Shown here piece by piece: positions 53,405 to 62,557 of a DNA stretch of 64,000 bases; the first letter of the stretch is position 1; each line of letters begins with the position of its first letter. The notes under the pieces were generated by a model, which saw only the letters and a program-made list of their open reading frames with translations, did no database searches and was not told where the DNA came from. A program made the translations under genes and the position numbers. The stretch is from the NCBI RefSeq assembly GCF_000299935.1, contig NZ_AMRL01000004.1, positions 124,001 to 188,000 of the forward strand. The letters run 5' to 3'. Origin of the DNA: Oceanibaculum indicum P24 (GTDB lineage: Bacteria; Pseudomonadota; Alphaproteobacteria; Oceanibaculales; Oceanibaculaceae).

Positions 53405-53427
53405 GTGATGTTATAAAGTAACATTAC
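53405..53427. promoter_or_regulatory. Zur box between znuA and zur
   Basis: The 23-bp dyad has the core ATGTTA-TAAAG-TAACAT with matching outer bases (GTGATGTTATAAAGTAACAT at the left). It fits the Zur consensus GAAATGTTATANTATAAC. It lies 58 nt from znuA and 24 nt from the zur ATG, so one site could repress both divergent transcripts. Confidence 0.85.
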
Positions 53428-53451
53428 TAAGTGACGCAACGGGAAAACCGG

Positions 53452-54009
53452 ATGACGGAACTGAAATCCATGATCGCGGGGGCAGGCACTGGGGCAGGCG
53501 GCGAAACGCCGGCCGCCTTCCCGTCGGAGCGGCACGACCATGCGCATTGCGTCGATCAGGCGCTGAGTGCCGCCGAGGAAATCTGCGCCGAGCGCGGTGC
53601 GCGGCTGACGCCGCTGCGACGCCAGGTGCTGGAACTGGTCTGGCGCAGCCATGAGCCGATCGGCGCCTATGACGTGCTGGCGAAGCTGCAGCGCGAGGAT
53701 ACCGCTGGCGAGGATGGCCGCCCGGCGGCGCCGCCCACGGTCTATCGCGCGCTGGATTTCCTGCTGAAGCACCGGCTGGTGCATCGCATCGAATCGATGA
53801 ATGCCTATGTCGGCTGCCCGCATCCGGACAGCGAGCATAGCGGCCAGTTCCTGATCTGCCGCCAGTGTGGCAATGCGGCGGAGATCGACGACCCGGCGAT
53901 CCGCCGCGCCATCGGGGAACATGCCCGCAAGATCGGCTTCACCATCGAGCACATCACCGTCGAGGTTGCCGGCCTGTGCCCGAAATGCAGTGCCCAGCAT
54001 GCCGACTGA
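53452..54009 (+). CDS. zur: Zinc uptake regulator Zur (Fur family)
   Basis: This 185-residue zinc-sensing repressor has the winged helix (about 55-115) with ERGARLTPLRRQVLELVWRS, GAYDVLAKLQ and PPTVYRALDFLLKHRLVHRI. The metal sites are seen as GCPHPDSEHSGQFLICRQCG (His plus structural Cys) and the final CPKC. A His-containing N-terminal SERHDHAHC is extra. The ATG at 53452 has GGGA upstream; a GTG seven codons earlier (53431) is possible but lies 4 nt from the Zur box. It overlaps znuC by 11 nt, so zur is auto-regulated with the transporter. Confidence 0.94.
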   Translation: MTELKSMIAGAGTGAGGETPAAFPSERHDHAHCVDQALSAAEEICAERGARLTPLRRQVLELVWRSHEPIGAYDVLAKLQREDTAGEDGRPAAPPTVYRALDFLLKHRLVHRIESMNAYVGCPHPDSEHSGQFLICRQCGNAAEIDDPAIRRAIGEHARKIGFTIEHITVEVAGLCPKCSAQHAD

Positions 54010-54859
54010 CGTTGCCGCAACGACCGCCCCTGCCCTGATCGAGGCCAGCAACCTCAGCGTCCGGCGCGGCGCGGTACCGGTTCTGGACCATATCGACCTT
54101 GCCCTTCAGGCAGGCGAGATCGTCTGCATCATCGGCCCCAACGGTTCCGGCAAGACGACGCTGCTGCGGGCCCTGCTGGGGCTGATCCCCGCACAGGACG
54201 GCACTGTCACCCGGCGTCCCGGCCTGCGGGTCGGCTACATGCCGCAACGGCTTGCCATCGACCCGACGCTGCCGATCACGCTGGACCGGTTTCTGGGATT
54301 GTCGCGCAATGGCGGCAGTGCCGCGCGCCGGCAGGCGATGCAGGAGACCGGCATCGCGCATCTGGCCGACCGGCCGATGCAGGGCCTGTCCGGTGGCGAG
54401 ACGCAGCGCGCCCTGCTAGCCCGTGCCCTGCTGAACCAGCCGGATATACTGATGCTGGACGAACCGGCGCAGGGCGTTGACGTGAACGGCCAGGTCGAGC
54501 TGTACGAGTTGATCGGCCGCATCCGGCGCGAACGCGGCTGTGCCGTGCTGATGGTATCGCACGACCTGCACCTCGTCATGGCGGCGACCGACCGGGTGAT
54601 CTGCCTGAACGGCCATATCTGCTGTACCGGCCATCCCGAGGATGTCAGCCGCGACCCGGCCTATTTGTCGCTGTTCGGGCCGCGCGCCGCGCGGGCGCTG
54701 GCGGTCTATCAGCATCATCACGACCACCACCACACGCCGGGCGGCGGCGTGGTGCCGCTGCACGAGGACAGCACCCTGGAGAATTCCGGGGAGAATGCTG
54801 GGGAGAATGCCGGCTGCACCCATCCCCATCACGGGCACCATCACTACCATCATGGATGA
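53999..54859 (+). CDS. znuC: Zinc ABC transporter ATP-binding protein
   Basis: This 286-residue ATPase subunit has Walker A IGPNGSGKTTLLRA near residue 44, signature LSGGETQRALLARALL, Walker B ILMLDEPAQGVD and the H-loop MVSHDLHLVM. The ATG at 53999 overlaps the end of zur by 11 nt. The C-terminal tail beyond the ATPase core is unusual: a His-rich patch (YQHHHDHHHT) and a second one at the very end (THPHHGHHHYHHG), which could sense or buffer cytoplasmic zinc. The end overlaps znuB by 8 nt. Confidence 0.95.
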   Translation: MPTDVAATTAPALIEASNLSVRRGAVPVLDHIDLALQAGEIVCIIGPNGSGKTTLLRALLGLIPAQDGTVTRRPGLRVGYMPQRLAIDPTLPITLDRFLGLSRNGGSAARRQAMQETGIAHLADRPMQGLSGGETQRALLARALLNQPDILMLDEPAQGVDVNGQVELYELIGRIRRERGCAVLMVSHDLHLVMAATDRVICLNGHICCTGHPEDVSRDPAYLSLFGPRAARALAVYQHHHDHHHTPGGGVVPLHEDSTLENSGENAGENAGCTHPHHGHHHYHHG

Positions 54860-55658
54860 GTTCTTCCTGCGCGCCCTGCTGGGCGGCCTTGGCGTGGCGG
54901 CGCTTGCCGGCCCACTTGGTTCCTTCATCGTCTGGCGGCGTATGGCCTTCTTCGGCGACACGCTGGCGCATTCGGCGCTGCTGGGTGTGGCGCTGGGCTT
55001 CGTACTGGGCATCGACCTGACGCTGGGCATCTTCGCCAGCTGCATCGCCATCGCCTTGCTGCTGCCGGTCTGGCAGCGCCAGCAGAAGCTGCCCGGCGAT
55101 ACGCTGCTGGGCATCCTGTCGCACACCGCGCTGTCGCTCGGCCTCGTCACCATCGCCTTCCTCAGCACGCTGCGTGTCGATCTGCTGGGCTATCTGTTCG
55201 GCGATATCCTGGCCGTCGGCTGGCGCGATGTGGCGATGATCTATGCCGGCGGCGCCGTGGTCCTGGGGCTGATGGTCTGGCTGTGGCGCCCGCTGCTGTC
55301 GATGACGGTGCATGAGGAGATGGCGCGCGTCGAGGGTGTGCCAGTGGAGCGCGTGAAGCTGGGCTTCGTGCTGCTGCTGGCGATCACCGTGGCGATTGCC
55401 ATGAAGATCATCGGCATGCTGCTCATCACCTCGCTGCTGATCATCCCGGCGGCGGCGGCCCGCTCCTTCGCCCGCACGCCGGAGAGCATGGCGCTCTATG
55501 CCAGCCTGACCGGCATGCTTGCCGTGGTGCTGGGGCTGACCGCGTCGCTGCGCTTCGACCTGCCGACCGGTCCGGCGATTGTGGTCGCGGCGGCCAGCCT
55601 GTTCGTGCTGTCACTGCTGATCCCGGCGATCCGCGGCGGCCTGCCGGCGAAAGGCTGA
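54852..55658 (+). CDS. znuB: Zinc ABC transporter permease
   Basis: This 268-residue, about eight-span permease of the ABC-3 family reads FFLRALLGGLGVAALAGPLG at the start, FIVWRRMAFFGDTLAHSALL (the conserved family loop near 30-50), DLLGYLFGDILAVGW, and LLITSLLIIPAAAARSFA. The ATG at 54852 overlaps the znuC stop by 8 nt, so it is translationally coupled. It completes the Zur-controlled importer. Confidence 0.96.
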   Translation: MDEFFLRALLGGLGVAALAGPLGSFIVWRRMAFFGDTLAHSALLGVALGFVLGIDLTLGIFASCIAIALLLPVWQRQQKLPGDTLLGILSHTALSLGLVTIAFLSTLRVDLLGYLFGDILAVGWRDVAMIYAGGAVVLGLMVWLWRPLLSMTVHEEMARVEGVPVERVKLGFVLLLAITVAIAMKIIGMLLITSLLIIPAAAARSFARTPESMALYASLTGMLAVVLGLTASLRFDLPTGPAIVVAAASLFVLSLLIPAIRGGLPAKG

Positions 55659-55661
55659 GCC

Positions 55662-56915
55662 ATGCGCATCACAGTCCTCGGCGCCGGTATCATCGGCATC
55701 ACCACCGCCTACCGGCTGGCGCGCGACGGGCACCGGGTCACCGTCATCGACCGGCAGCCCGGACCGGCGCTGGAGGCCAGCTTCGCCAACGCCGCGCAGA
55801 TCGCCGCAGCACTCTCCGGCCCCTGGGCTGCGCCCGGCGTTCCCGGCCAGATCCTGCACTGGATGCGGCGCACCGACAGCCCGATGCGGTTCCGCCTGAA
55901 GGCCGACCCAGCGCAATGGCTCTGGAGCCTACGCTTCCTCGCCGAATGCCGGCGGGACCGGTTCGAGACCACCTTCCGCCGCATGCTGGACTTCGGCCGG
56001 TACAGCCAGCGGATGCTGGCCGGCGTGAAACAGGAGACCGGTCTTGCCTACGACCAGCTGGAAAAGGGCATCTTGAAGCTCTGCACCACGCCGGAAACTG
56101 TTGCTGAACTTGCAGATTTCGAGGCGATCCTGCGGCGCTCTGACATTCCGGCGCAGCGCATACCGATTGACGAAGCCATCGCCCTGGAACCGGCGCTGGA
56201 AGCCTCCCACGACCGGCTGGCCGCCTGCCTGCATCTGCCGACCGACGAGACCGGCGACGCGCATCTGTTCGCGCGTGGCCTCGCCGAACGCTGCGAAGCG
56301 CTGGGTGTCGATTTCCGCTATGGTCACGACATCCGCGATGTCGAGCTGCACAAGGGCGAAATCCTCTCGGTGCGCACCCACAAGGGCGAGATCGACGGCG
56401 AGCTGTTCGTGCTGGCGCTCGGCAGCCATTCACCCCGACTTGCCCGCAAGCTTGGCCTGTCGCTGCCGGTCTATCCGGTGAAGGGCTATTCCGCGACCGT
56501 GCCGGTGGGGACAAGCAACAGCGCGCCGCAGGTCAGCCTCTATATCGCCGAGAAGAAGGTGGCGATGAGCCGGCTGGGCGGTCGGCTGCGCATCGCCGGC
56601 ATGGCCGATATCGCCGGATACGATTTGAACCTCGAACAGGCACGCGCCCGGCAGGTGCTGGAGAGCGGCCTGTCGCTGTTCCCGGATATCGACGGCAAGG
56701 AAGCGGAGTTCTGGTGCGGGTTGCGCCCGCTGACACCGGACGGGCTGCCGGTGCTGGGCAGCTGCCGGGTGCCGAACCTGCTGCTGAATACCGGCCACGG
56801 CACCTATGGTTGGACCTATGCCTGCGGCTCCGCACAGGTGATCGCAGACCTCGCGGCGGGACGCACGCCGGACCATGACCTCAGCGGCATGACAATCAGC
56901 CGGTTTTCGCTGTAG
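55662..56915 (+). CDS. dadA: D-amino acid dehydrogenase
   Basis: This 417-residue FAD-dependent dehydrogenase oxidises D-amino acids to keto acids at the membrane. The FAD motif is VLGAGIIGITTAYRLARDGH at residues 4-23. ANAAQIAAALSGPWAAPGVP is the family text after the first strand, and YSATVPV plus GLRPLTPDGLPVLG and NTGHGTYGWTYACGSAQ close the domain. It begins 3 nt after znuB, so it may be read through from the zinc operon, though the function is unrelated. The 3' end overlaps the convergent DMT gene by 20 nt. Confidence 0.93.
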   Translation: MRITVLGAGIIGITTAYRLARDGHRVTVIDRQPGPALEASFANAAQIAAALSGPWAAPGVPGQILHWMRRTDSPMRFRLKADPAQWLWSLRFLAECRRDRFETTFRRMLDFGRYSQRMLAGVKQETGLAYDQLEKGILKLCTTPETVAELADFEAILRRSDIPAQRIPIDEAIALEPALEASHDRLAACLHLPTDETGDAHLFARGLAERCEALGVDFRYGHDIRDVELHKGEILSVRTHKGEIDGELFVLALGSHSPRLARKLGLSLPVYPVKGYSATVPVGTSNSAPQVSLYIAEKKVAMSRLGGRLRIAGMADIAGYDLNLEQARARQVLESGLSLFPDIDGKEAEFWCGLRPLTPDGLPVLGSCRVPNLLLNTGHGTYGWTYACGSAQVIADLAAGRTPDHDLSGMTISRFSL

Positions 56916-57804
56916 TCCGCTGGGCCAGCCAGATGCCGGCGAAGATCGCCGCCATGCCGGCAAAATGGAACCAGTACAGCCGCTCCCCCAACGTCAGCAC
57001 CGCCAGCAGCGTGCCGAACACCGGCACCAGATAGATGAAGTAGCCCGCCGTGCCCGGCGAGGTTGCCTCAATGCCCTTCTGCCAGAACAGGAAGGCCAGC
57101 ACGGAGGGAAACACTGCCAGGAAGACCAGGCTGACCAGCGGCACCCATCCGACATCCGCCGGCGACGGCCACCAGGCCGCGCCCGCCGCCGCCTCCCACG
57201 CAAAACCGAGGCCGAGGAAAAACCAGCCGGCGACAAAGGCGGCTAGCTGGAAGGGCAGCATCGGCAGGCGCGGCTTCAGGCGCGCCAGCAGCACGGAATA
57301 GCTGGCCCAGCACAGCATCGCCGCCAGGATGATCGGGTCGCCGGGGTTGAAGCGCACCGCCAGCAGCGTCTCAAGGCTGCCCTGGCCGACGATCAACACC
57401 ACCCCGGCCAGACATACCGCCACACCCATCAGCCGCTGCCGGCCGATCACATGGCCCAGCAGCAGCCGGGCAACGATCAGGATCATCACCGGCATGGTGG
57501 CGTTCAGCAGCGACAGGTTGGTGGCCGTCGTATAGCGCAGCCCGACATAGACCAGCGTGGTGAAACCGGTGACCGACAGGAAGCCCAGCACCAGCACCGC
57601 CAGCCAGTCCTGCCGAAGGGTCGCGCGCTGCTTCCACAGCGCCGGCAGCGCCAGCGGCGCCATCACGATCACTGCCCCGCTCCAGCGCCAGAAGGACAGG
57701 CTGATCGGCGGCACGCTACCCACCAGGAAACGCCCCAGCGCCGGGTTGGCGGCCCAGAACAGGGCCGCCAGGGCCAGCAGCAGGTAGGCTTGCCGTTGCG
57801 ACAC
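56896..57804 (-). CDS. DMT family (EamA) transporter
   Basis: This 302-residue, ten-span drug/metabolite transporter has two EamA repeats. The first starts LLLALAALFWAANPALGRFL, with SLSFWRWSGAVIVMAPLALP; the second (from about residue 150) includes ILAAMLCWASYSVLLARLKP and TAGYFIYLVPVFGTLLAVLT. Such proteins export amino acids or metabolites. It overlaps the end of dadA by 20 nt in convergent orientation and lies 28 nt upstream of nothing on its own strand except smpB, which it follows. Confidence 0.9.
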   Translation of the reverse strand: MSQRQAYLLLALAALFWAANPALGRFLVGSVPPISLSFWRWSGAVIVMAPLALPALWKQRATLRQDWLAVLVLGFLSVTGFTTLVYVGLRYTTATNLSLLNATMPVMILIVARLLLGHVIGRQRLMGVAVCLAGVVLIVGQGSLETLLAVRFNPGDPIILAAMLCWASYSVLLARLKPRLPMLPFQLAAFVAGWFFLGLGFAWEAAAGAAWWPSPADVGWVPLVSLVFLAVFPSVLAFLFWQKGIEATSPGTAGYFIYLVPVFGTLLAVLTLGERLYWFHFAGMAAIFAGIWLAQRTTAKTG

Positions 57805-57832
57805 GGTCTGTTCTCCTCGCTGTAGAGCCGGA

Positions 57833-58321
57833 TCAGCCCTTTTCGCGCAGCAACCGGGCCTTGTCGCGCTGCCAGTCGCGTTTCTTCGCCGTCTCGCGCT
57901 TGTCCGCCAGCTTCTTGCCCTTGGCGAGGCCGAGCTGCAGCTTGGCGATGCCGCGTTCGTTGAAATACATCTGCAGCGGCACCAGCGTGGCGCCCTCGCG
58001 CTTCACCATGCCGAGCAGCTTCGCCAGCTCGCGCCGATGCACCAGCAGCTTGCGCGTCCGCCGCGGCTCGTGATTCATCTGGTTCGCGGCCTGCCCGTAT
58101 TCCGGGATATGGGCGTTGAACAGATACAGCTCGCCCGCCTTCGGCCCGGCGTAGGATTCGCCGATGCTGGCCCGCCCGGCACGGAGGGATTTCACCTCCG
58201 TGCCCAGCAGCATGATGCCGACTTCCAGCGTGTCCTCGATGAAGTAATCGTGCCGTGCCCGGCGGTTATCGGCGACAATCCGATAGCGCTCGGCCTTCTG
58301 GGCGGCCTTATCGCCCGACAT
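57833..58321 (-). CDS. smpB: SsrA-binding protein
   Basis: This 162-residue RNA-binding protein partners tmRNA in rescuing stalled ribosomes. Family text is clear: [21 protein letters not shown]-like [36 protein letters not shown], and the C-terminal [20 protein letters not shown] tail that mimics the anticodon region. It lies 27 nt after dapA on the same strand, a frequent alphaproteobacterial order. The tmRNA gene itself is not in this window. Confidence 0.97.
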   Translation of the reverse strand: MSGDKAAQKAERYRIVADNRRARHDYFIEDTLEVGIMLLGTEVKSLRAGRASIGESYAGPKAGELYLFNAHIPEYGQAANQMNHEPRRTRKLLVHRRELAKLLGMVKREGATLVPLQMYFNERGIAKLQLGLAKGKKLADKRETAKKRDWQRDKARLLREKG

Positions 58322-58348
58322 GGCGGTAACCCCGCTTTGACATCCGTG

Positions 58349-59236
58349 TTAGTTGAGCAGACCCGCGCTTTTCATCGCCGCCTCGACCCGCGCCTTGCTG
58401 GACGCGGCGATCTCGGTCAACGGCAGCCGGGTTCCGGCGTCCGACTTGCCCAGCAGCGACGCGGCGTATTTCACCGGGCCGGGGCTGGATTCGCAGAACA
58501 GCGCCTCATGTAGCGGCATGAGCCGGTCGTTGATCTGCTGGACCTTGGTGAAATCCCCGGCCTTCCACGCGGCATGCATCTCCGAGCAGAGACGCGGTGC
58601 CACATTGGCGGTGACCGAGATGCAGCCATGCCCGCCCTGCCCCAGATAGGCCACCTGGGTGCCGTCCTCGCCGGAGAGCTGGGCGAAATCCGCATCGATG
58701 GCAAGCCGTGTCGTCACCGGGCGGGTCAAGTCGTTGGTTGCGTCCTTCACGCCGACGATGCGCGGCAGCTTCGCCAGTTCCGCCATCGTCTCCACCTTCA
58801 TGTCCACGACCGAGCGGCCGGGAATATTGTAGATGATGATCGGAATGTCGGTCGCATCATGGATCGCCTTGTAATGGGCGATCATGCCGGCCTGGGTCGG
58901 CTTGTTGTAGTAAGGCGTGACGATCAGCGCCGCATCGGCACCGGCCTTCTGGGCATGCTGAGTCAGGCTGATCGCCTCGGCGGTCGAGTTCGAGCCGGTA
59001 CCGGCAATCACCGGCACGCGCCCCTTGGCGACCTCGACGCACAGCGCGGTGACGCGGTTATGCTCCTCATGGCTCAGCGTCGGCGATTCGCCGGTCGTGC
59101 CGCAGGGCACGACGCCGTTGATGCCTTCTTTGATCTGCCAGTCCACGAAAGCCTGGAATTTTTTCTCGTCCACCGCCCCGTTTGCGAACGGCGTGATCAA
59201 GGCGGTGATGGCACCGCTGAACGGCGGCTTGGCCAT
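58349..59236 (-). CDS. dapA: 4-hydroxy-tetrahydrodipicolinate synthase
   Basis: This enzyme condenses pyruvate with aspartate semialdehyde in lysine/meso-DAP synthesis. It has 295 residues from the ATG at 59236 (GGGAGAA upstream). The active-site motifs are GVVPCGTTGESPTLS near residue 40, the catalytic Tyr in VTPYYNKPTQAG, and the Schiff-base Lys in IVGVKDATND near residue 162. The long upstream open frame (another 59 codons) does not look like DapA. It is divergent from the lytic transglycosylase across 283 nt, in which I see no gene or clear RNA element. Confidence 0.97.
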   Translation of the reverse strand: MAKPPFSGAITALITPFANGAVDEKKFQAFVDWQIKEGINGVVPCGTTGESPTLSHEEHNRVTALCVEVAKGRVPVIAGTGSNSTAEAISLTQHAQKAGADAALIVTPYYNKPTQAGMIAHYKAIHDATDIPIIIYNIPGRSVVDMKVETMAELAKLPRIVGVKDATNDLTRPVTTRLAIDADFAQLSGEDGTQVAYLGQGGHGCISVTANVAPRLCSEMHAAWKAGDFTKVQQINDRLMPLHEALFCESSPGPVKYAASLLGKSDAGTRLPLTEIAASSKARVEAAMKSAGLLN

Positions 59237-59519
59237 GACGAGTTCTCCCTCTGGCTTTCGGTTTGCGCGGACCTGCAGCGGCCCGCCCCCTTGCGCACTC
59301 TGCGAAGGGCCGAAGACCATAGCGCCCGACCGCCCGCCCCGCAAGCATGCCGGCAGCGCTGGCACACATCGGCTTCCTACGCCAGCACCGCGATTATCGC
59401 TTAGTGCGCACATCTTGCTGTAAGCCCAAGAAAACGTTAGGATTGAAAGGATAAAAGGCGCGCCAAAAATCAGCCGATCGCGGCTTGGGTCACGACCATA
59501 AACAGTTCAAGGGGCCGGC

Positions 59520-61598
59520 ATGCCAATTCGTCTTGCAGTGCTATTTCTGTGTCTGGTCGCCTGGCCGGGCGGGCATGTCGTGGCTGCCGATACGCTGAAG
59601 CCGGCGCAGAAGGAGCTCTACACCAGGGTCTTCGAGGCGGCGCAGGCGGATAAGTGGACCGAGGCACGCGCCAGCGCCAGCAAGGCGCCTGCGGGCAGCC
59701 GCGACGCGCTGCTGGACAAGGCGCTGCACTGGATGGACCTCACGCGGTCCGATACCGACGCCACCTTCGCCGAGATCACCGCCTTCCTGCACGCCAACCC
59801 GTCCTGGCCGCACCGCAACACGCTGCGCCTGCGCGGTGAGCAGAAGATGCCGGATACCCTGCCCGCGACGGCGGTTGCGCAATGGTTCGACGAGTTTCCA
59901 CCGCTGACGCAGGATGGGCGGCTGCGCCAGCTGGCGGCACTGCAGGCCAGCGGCCACAAGGAGAAGCTGACCGGGCTGGTCCGCACCATCTGGCAGCGCA
60001 GCGTGTTCAGCAAGAGCGTCGAGACCGACTTCCTGAAGAGTTATGGCGGGCTGCTGCGCGCCCAGGACCATGCCAGGCGGCTCGACTGGCTGCTGTGGGA
60101 AGGGCACCTGTCCAGTGCCGAGCGCATGCTGCCGCTGGTCCCCGCCGACCTGCGCGCGCTGGCCAATGCGCGCATAAAGCTGCGCGACCTGCGCCCCGGT
60201 GTCGATGCCGCCATCGACGCCGTGCCGAAGGCGCTGCAGGACGATCCCTCCCTGCTGTATGAGCGCATCCGCTGGCGCCGCATGAAGGGCCGCACCGACG
60301 AGGCCCGCGAGCTGCTGGCCAAGGCGCCGGCCGATCCTGCCAATGCCAGCTACTGGTGGCGTGAGCGGGCCTACCATTTCCGCGAGGCGCTGAACGCCGG
60401 CCATATAAGCGACGCCTATAACCTCGCCAGCCGCCATGGCGCCAAGAGCGGCATCGTGTTCGCCGATGGCGAGTTCCTGGCCGGCTGGGTCGCGCTGCGC
60501 TTCCTGCAGGACAAGAAGGACGCGCTCACCCATTTCATCCGCATGCATGATGGCGTCTCCACGCCGATCAGCCGCAGCCGCGCCGCCTATTGGGCTGGCC
60601 GTGCCGCCGAGGCCCTAAACCGGCGCGAGGAGGCCGCCCGCTGGTATGGCGAGGCTAGCGCCCACATCACCACCTTCTATGGCCAGCTGGCTGCGGCGCG
60701 GCTGGAAGGGCCGCTGCCCGCCCTGCCCGCCGACCCGATCCCGACCAAGGCGGAAACCGCCGCCTTCGAGAAGAATGAGCTGGTGCGGCTGGTGCGCCGG
60801 CTGGGCGAGATCGACCAGCCGAAGCTGCTCTCCACCTTCCTCGACGCGGTGGCACGACAGGCCGATAGTCCCGGCCAGCGCCAGCTGGTCGCCGACCTCG
60901 GCCAGGCCAATGGCAACCCCGATGTCGGCGTCCGCCTTGCCCGGCAGTTCGCGCAGGACGGGCTACAGCTGATCGAAGCCGGCTATCCGCTGCCGGGCAA
61001 CATTGCCGAGGGGCATCCGAAGCAGTCGCTGATTCTCTCGCTGATCCGGCAGGAGAGCAATTTCGACAGCCAGGCGATCAGCCGCGCCGGCGCGCGTGGC
61101 CTGATGCAGCTAATGCCCGGCACCGCCAAGCAGGTGGCAAAGCAGGAACAGCTTGCCTATGCGCCCGCCAAGCTGACCGAGGACCCCGACTTCAATGTCG
61201 CGCTGGGCAGCCGCTACATGACCGACCTGCTGGACAGTTTCGACGGCTTCTACCCGGCCGCCATCGCCGCTTACAATGCCGGCCCCAGCCGGGCCTATCG
61301 CTGGCTGCGCGAGATCGGCGATCCGCGTCGCGGTGATATCGACATCGTGGACTGGATCGAGCTGATCCCGTTCTCCGAGACGCGCAACTATGTGCAGCGC
61401 GTGCTGGAGAACCTCTACATCTACCGCACTAGGCTGGAACAGCATCCGACCGGCATCGAGAAGGACCGCACCCTGCATGTCTGGTGCGTGATCGCCTGCG
61501 GCGTGCGGCTGGACAATCTGCAGCGTGACGCCGCACTGCTGCCGCACCCGACGCTGCATAACAGCCTGGCCGCCGATTTCGGGCGGTCGCCGGAATAG
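59520..61598 (+). CDS. slt: Soluble lytic murein transglycosylase
   Basis: This 692-residue periplasmic enzyme cleaves peptidoglycan glycan strands, leaving 1,6-anhydro ends. A signal peptide (PIRLAVLFLCLVAWPGGHVV, cleavage near VVAAD) leads into a long alpha-helical superhelix (about 30-490) typical of Slt70. The SLT catalytic domain has the active Glu in LIRQESNFDSQAISRAGARG near residue 508, then GLMQLMPGTAKQVA and AIAAYNAGPSRAYRWL. The slt/dapA/smpB cluster is conserved in related bacteria. Confidence 0.95.
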   Translation: MPIRLAVLFLCLVAWPGGHVVAADTLKPAQKELYTRVFEAAQADKWTEARASASKAPAGSRDALLDKALHWMDLTRSDTDATFAEITAFLHANPSWPHRNTLRLRGEQKMPDTLPATAVAQWFDEFPPLTQDGRLRQLAALQASGHKEKLTGLVRTIWQRSVFSKSVETDFLKSYGGLLRAQDHARRLDWLLWEGHLSSAERMLPLVPADLRALANARIKLRDLRPGVDAAIDAVPKALQDDPSLLYERIRWRRMKGRTDEARELLAKAPADPANASYWWRERAYHFREALNAGHISDAYNLASRHGAKSGIVFADGEFLAGWVALRFLQDKKDALTHFIRMHDGVSTPISRSRAAYWAGRAAEALNRREEAARWYGEASAHITTFYGQLAAARLEGPLPALPADPIPTKAETAAFEKNELVRLVRRLGEIDQPKLLSTFLDAVARQADSPGQRQLVADLGQANGNPDVGVRLARQFAQDGLQLIEAGYPLPGNIAEGHPKQSLILSLIRQESNFDSQAISRAGARGLMQLMPGTAKQVAKQEQLAYAPAKLTEDPDFNVALGSRYMTDLLDSFDGFYPAAIAAYNAGPSRAYRWLREIGDPRRGDIDIVDWIELIPFSETRNYVQRVLENLYIYRTRLEQHPTGIEKDRTLHVWCVIACGVRLDNLQRDAALLPHPTLHNSLAADFGRSPE

Positions 61599-61613
61599 CG
61601 GCGGCGACAACGC

Positions 61614-62507
61614 GTGGGCGGCGACCCGTCGGCCTATCGGGAGCGTTTCTTCTCCGCCAGCGACGGGGTTTCGCTGTATTTCCGCGAATACGGGACCAGA
61701 GATGACGGTCCTCTGCCCGCCATCCTCTGCCTGCCCGGCCTTGCCCGCAACTCCAAGGATTTCGACGGGCTGGCACGGCATCTGGCAGCGCGCGGGCATA
61801 GTGTGGTGGTGCCGGATTATCGCGGGCGGGGCCGCTCAGGACGCTGTAAGAACTGGCGGGATTATGCGCCGGCTCGGATCGTCGAGGATATCCGCCATTT
61901 GCTGGACATTGCCGGGCTGCACCGGGTCGTCGTCATCGGCACCTCGCTGGGTGGCGCCATCGCCATGGCGCTGGGGGCGATGTCGCCGTCGCGGCTGGCC
62001 GGTGTGGTGCTGAACGATATCGGCCCCGATGTCGCACACGATTCCGGGGGCGAGAGCGGTGCCATCCTGCGCTATATTGGCCAGGATCATCCCGTGCCGG
62101 ACTGGGACAGCGCCATCGCCTGGCTGCAGGAGCTGATGCCCGACCTGTCCTTCACGACCACGCAGGAATGGCGGGAGTTCGCCGAAGCGACCTTCGTGCC
62201 GGGCGAGGACGGGATGCTGCATCTGGACTGGGACCCGGCCATCGCCCTGCCCTTCGCCAGAGGCGCTGCGAGTGGGTACGATCTGTGGGCGCTGTTCGGC
62301 AGCCTGACGCCTTTCCCGCTGCTGGTGGTGCGCGGCGGCGTGTCGCGCATCTTGACCGAGCCGGTTTTTCGGCGCATGACCGGGGTACATCCGACCTGCC
62401 GGTCCATGACCCTGCCCGGCGTCGGCCATGCCCCCGCCCTGACCGAACCGACCTGCCTGGAAGCGATTGACGCGCTGCTTACCGTCATATCGGGGCATCA
62501 AGAATAG
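61614..62507 (+). CDS. Alpha/beta hydrolase
   Basis: This 297-residue serine hydrolase of the alpha/beta fold starts at a GTG at 61614, 15 nt after slt. The oxyanion-loop text is ILCLPGLARNSKDFDGLARH, the nucleophile elbow GTSLGGAIA (Ser near residue 108), and the C-terminal His is in PGVGHAPALTEP (near 278). An acidic residue is expected between. The family covers esterases, lactonases and C-C hydrolases; the substrate cannot be told. Likely co-transcribed with slt. Confidence 0.9.
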   Translation: MGGDPSAYRERFFSASDGVSLYFREYGTRDDGPLPAILCLPGLARNSKDFDGLARHLAARGHSVVVPDYRGRGRSGRCKNWRDYAPARIVEDIRHLLDIAGLHRVVVIGTSLGGAIAMALGAMSPSRLAGVVLNDIGPDVAHDSGGESGAILRYIGQDHPVPDWDSAIAWLQELMPDLSFTTTQEWREFAEATFVPGEDGMLHLDWDPAIALPFARGAASGYDLWALFGSLTPFPLLVVRGGVSRILTEPVFRRMTGVHPTCRSMTLPGVGHAPALTEPTCLEAIDALLTVISGHQE

Positions 62508-62557
62508 GCGCCCGAATTTCGGCGGCACCGCATTCCTGGCGGTGCTAGCTTTCCCCC

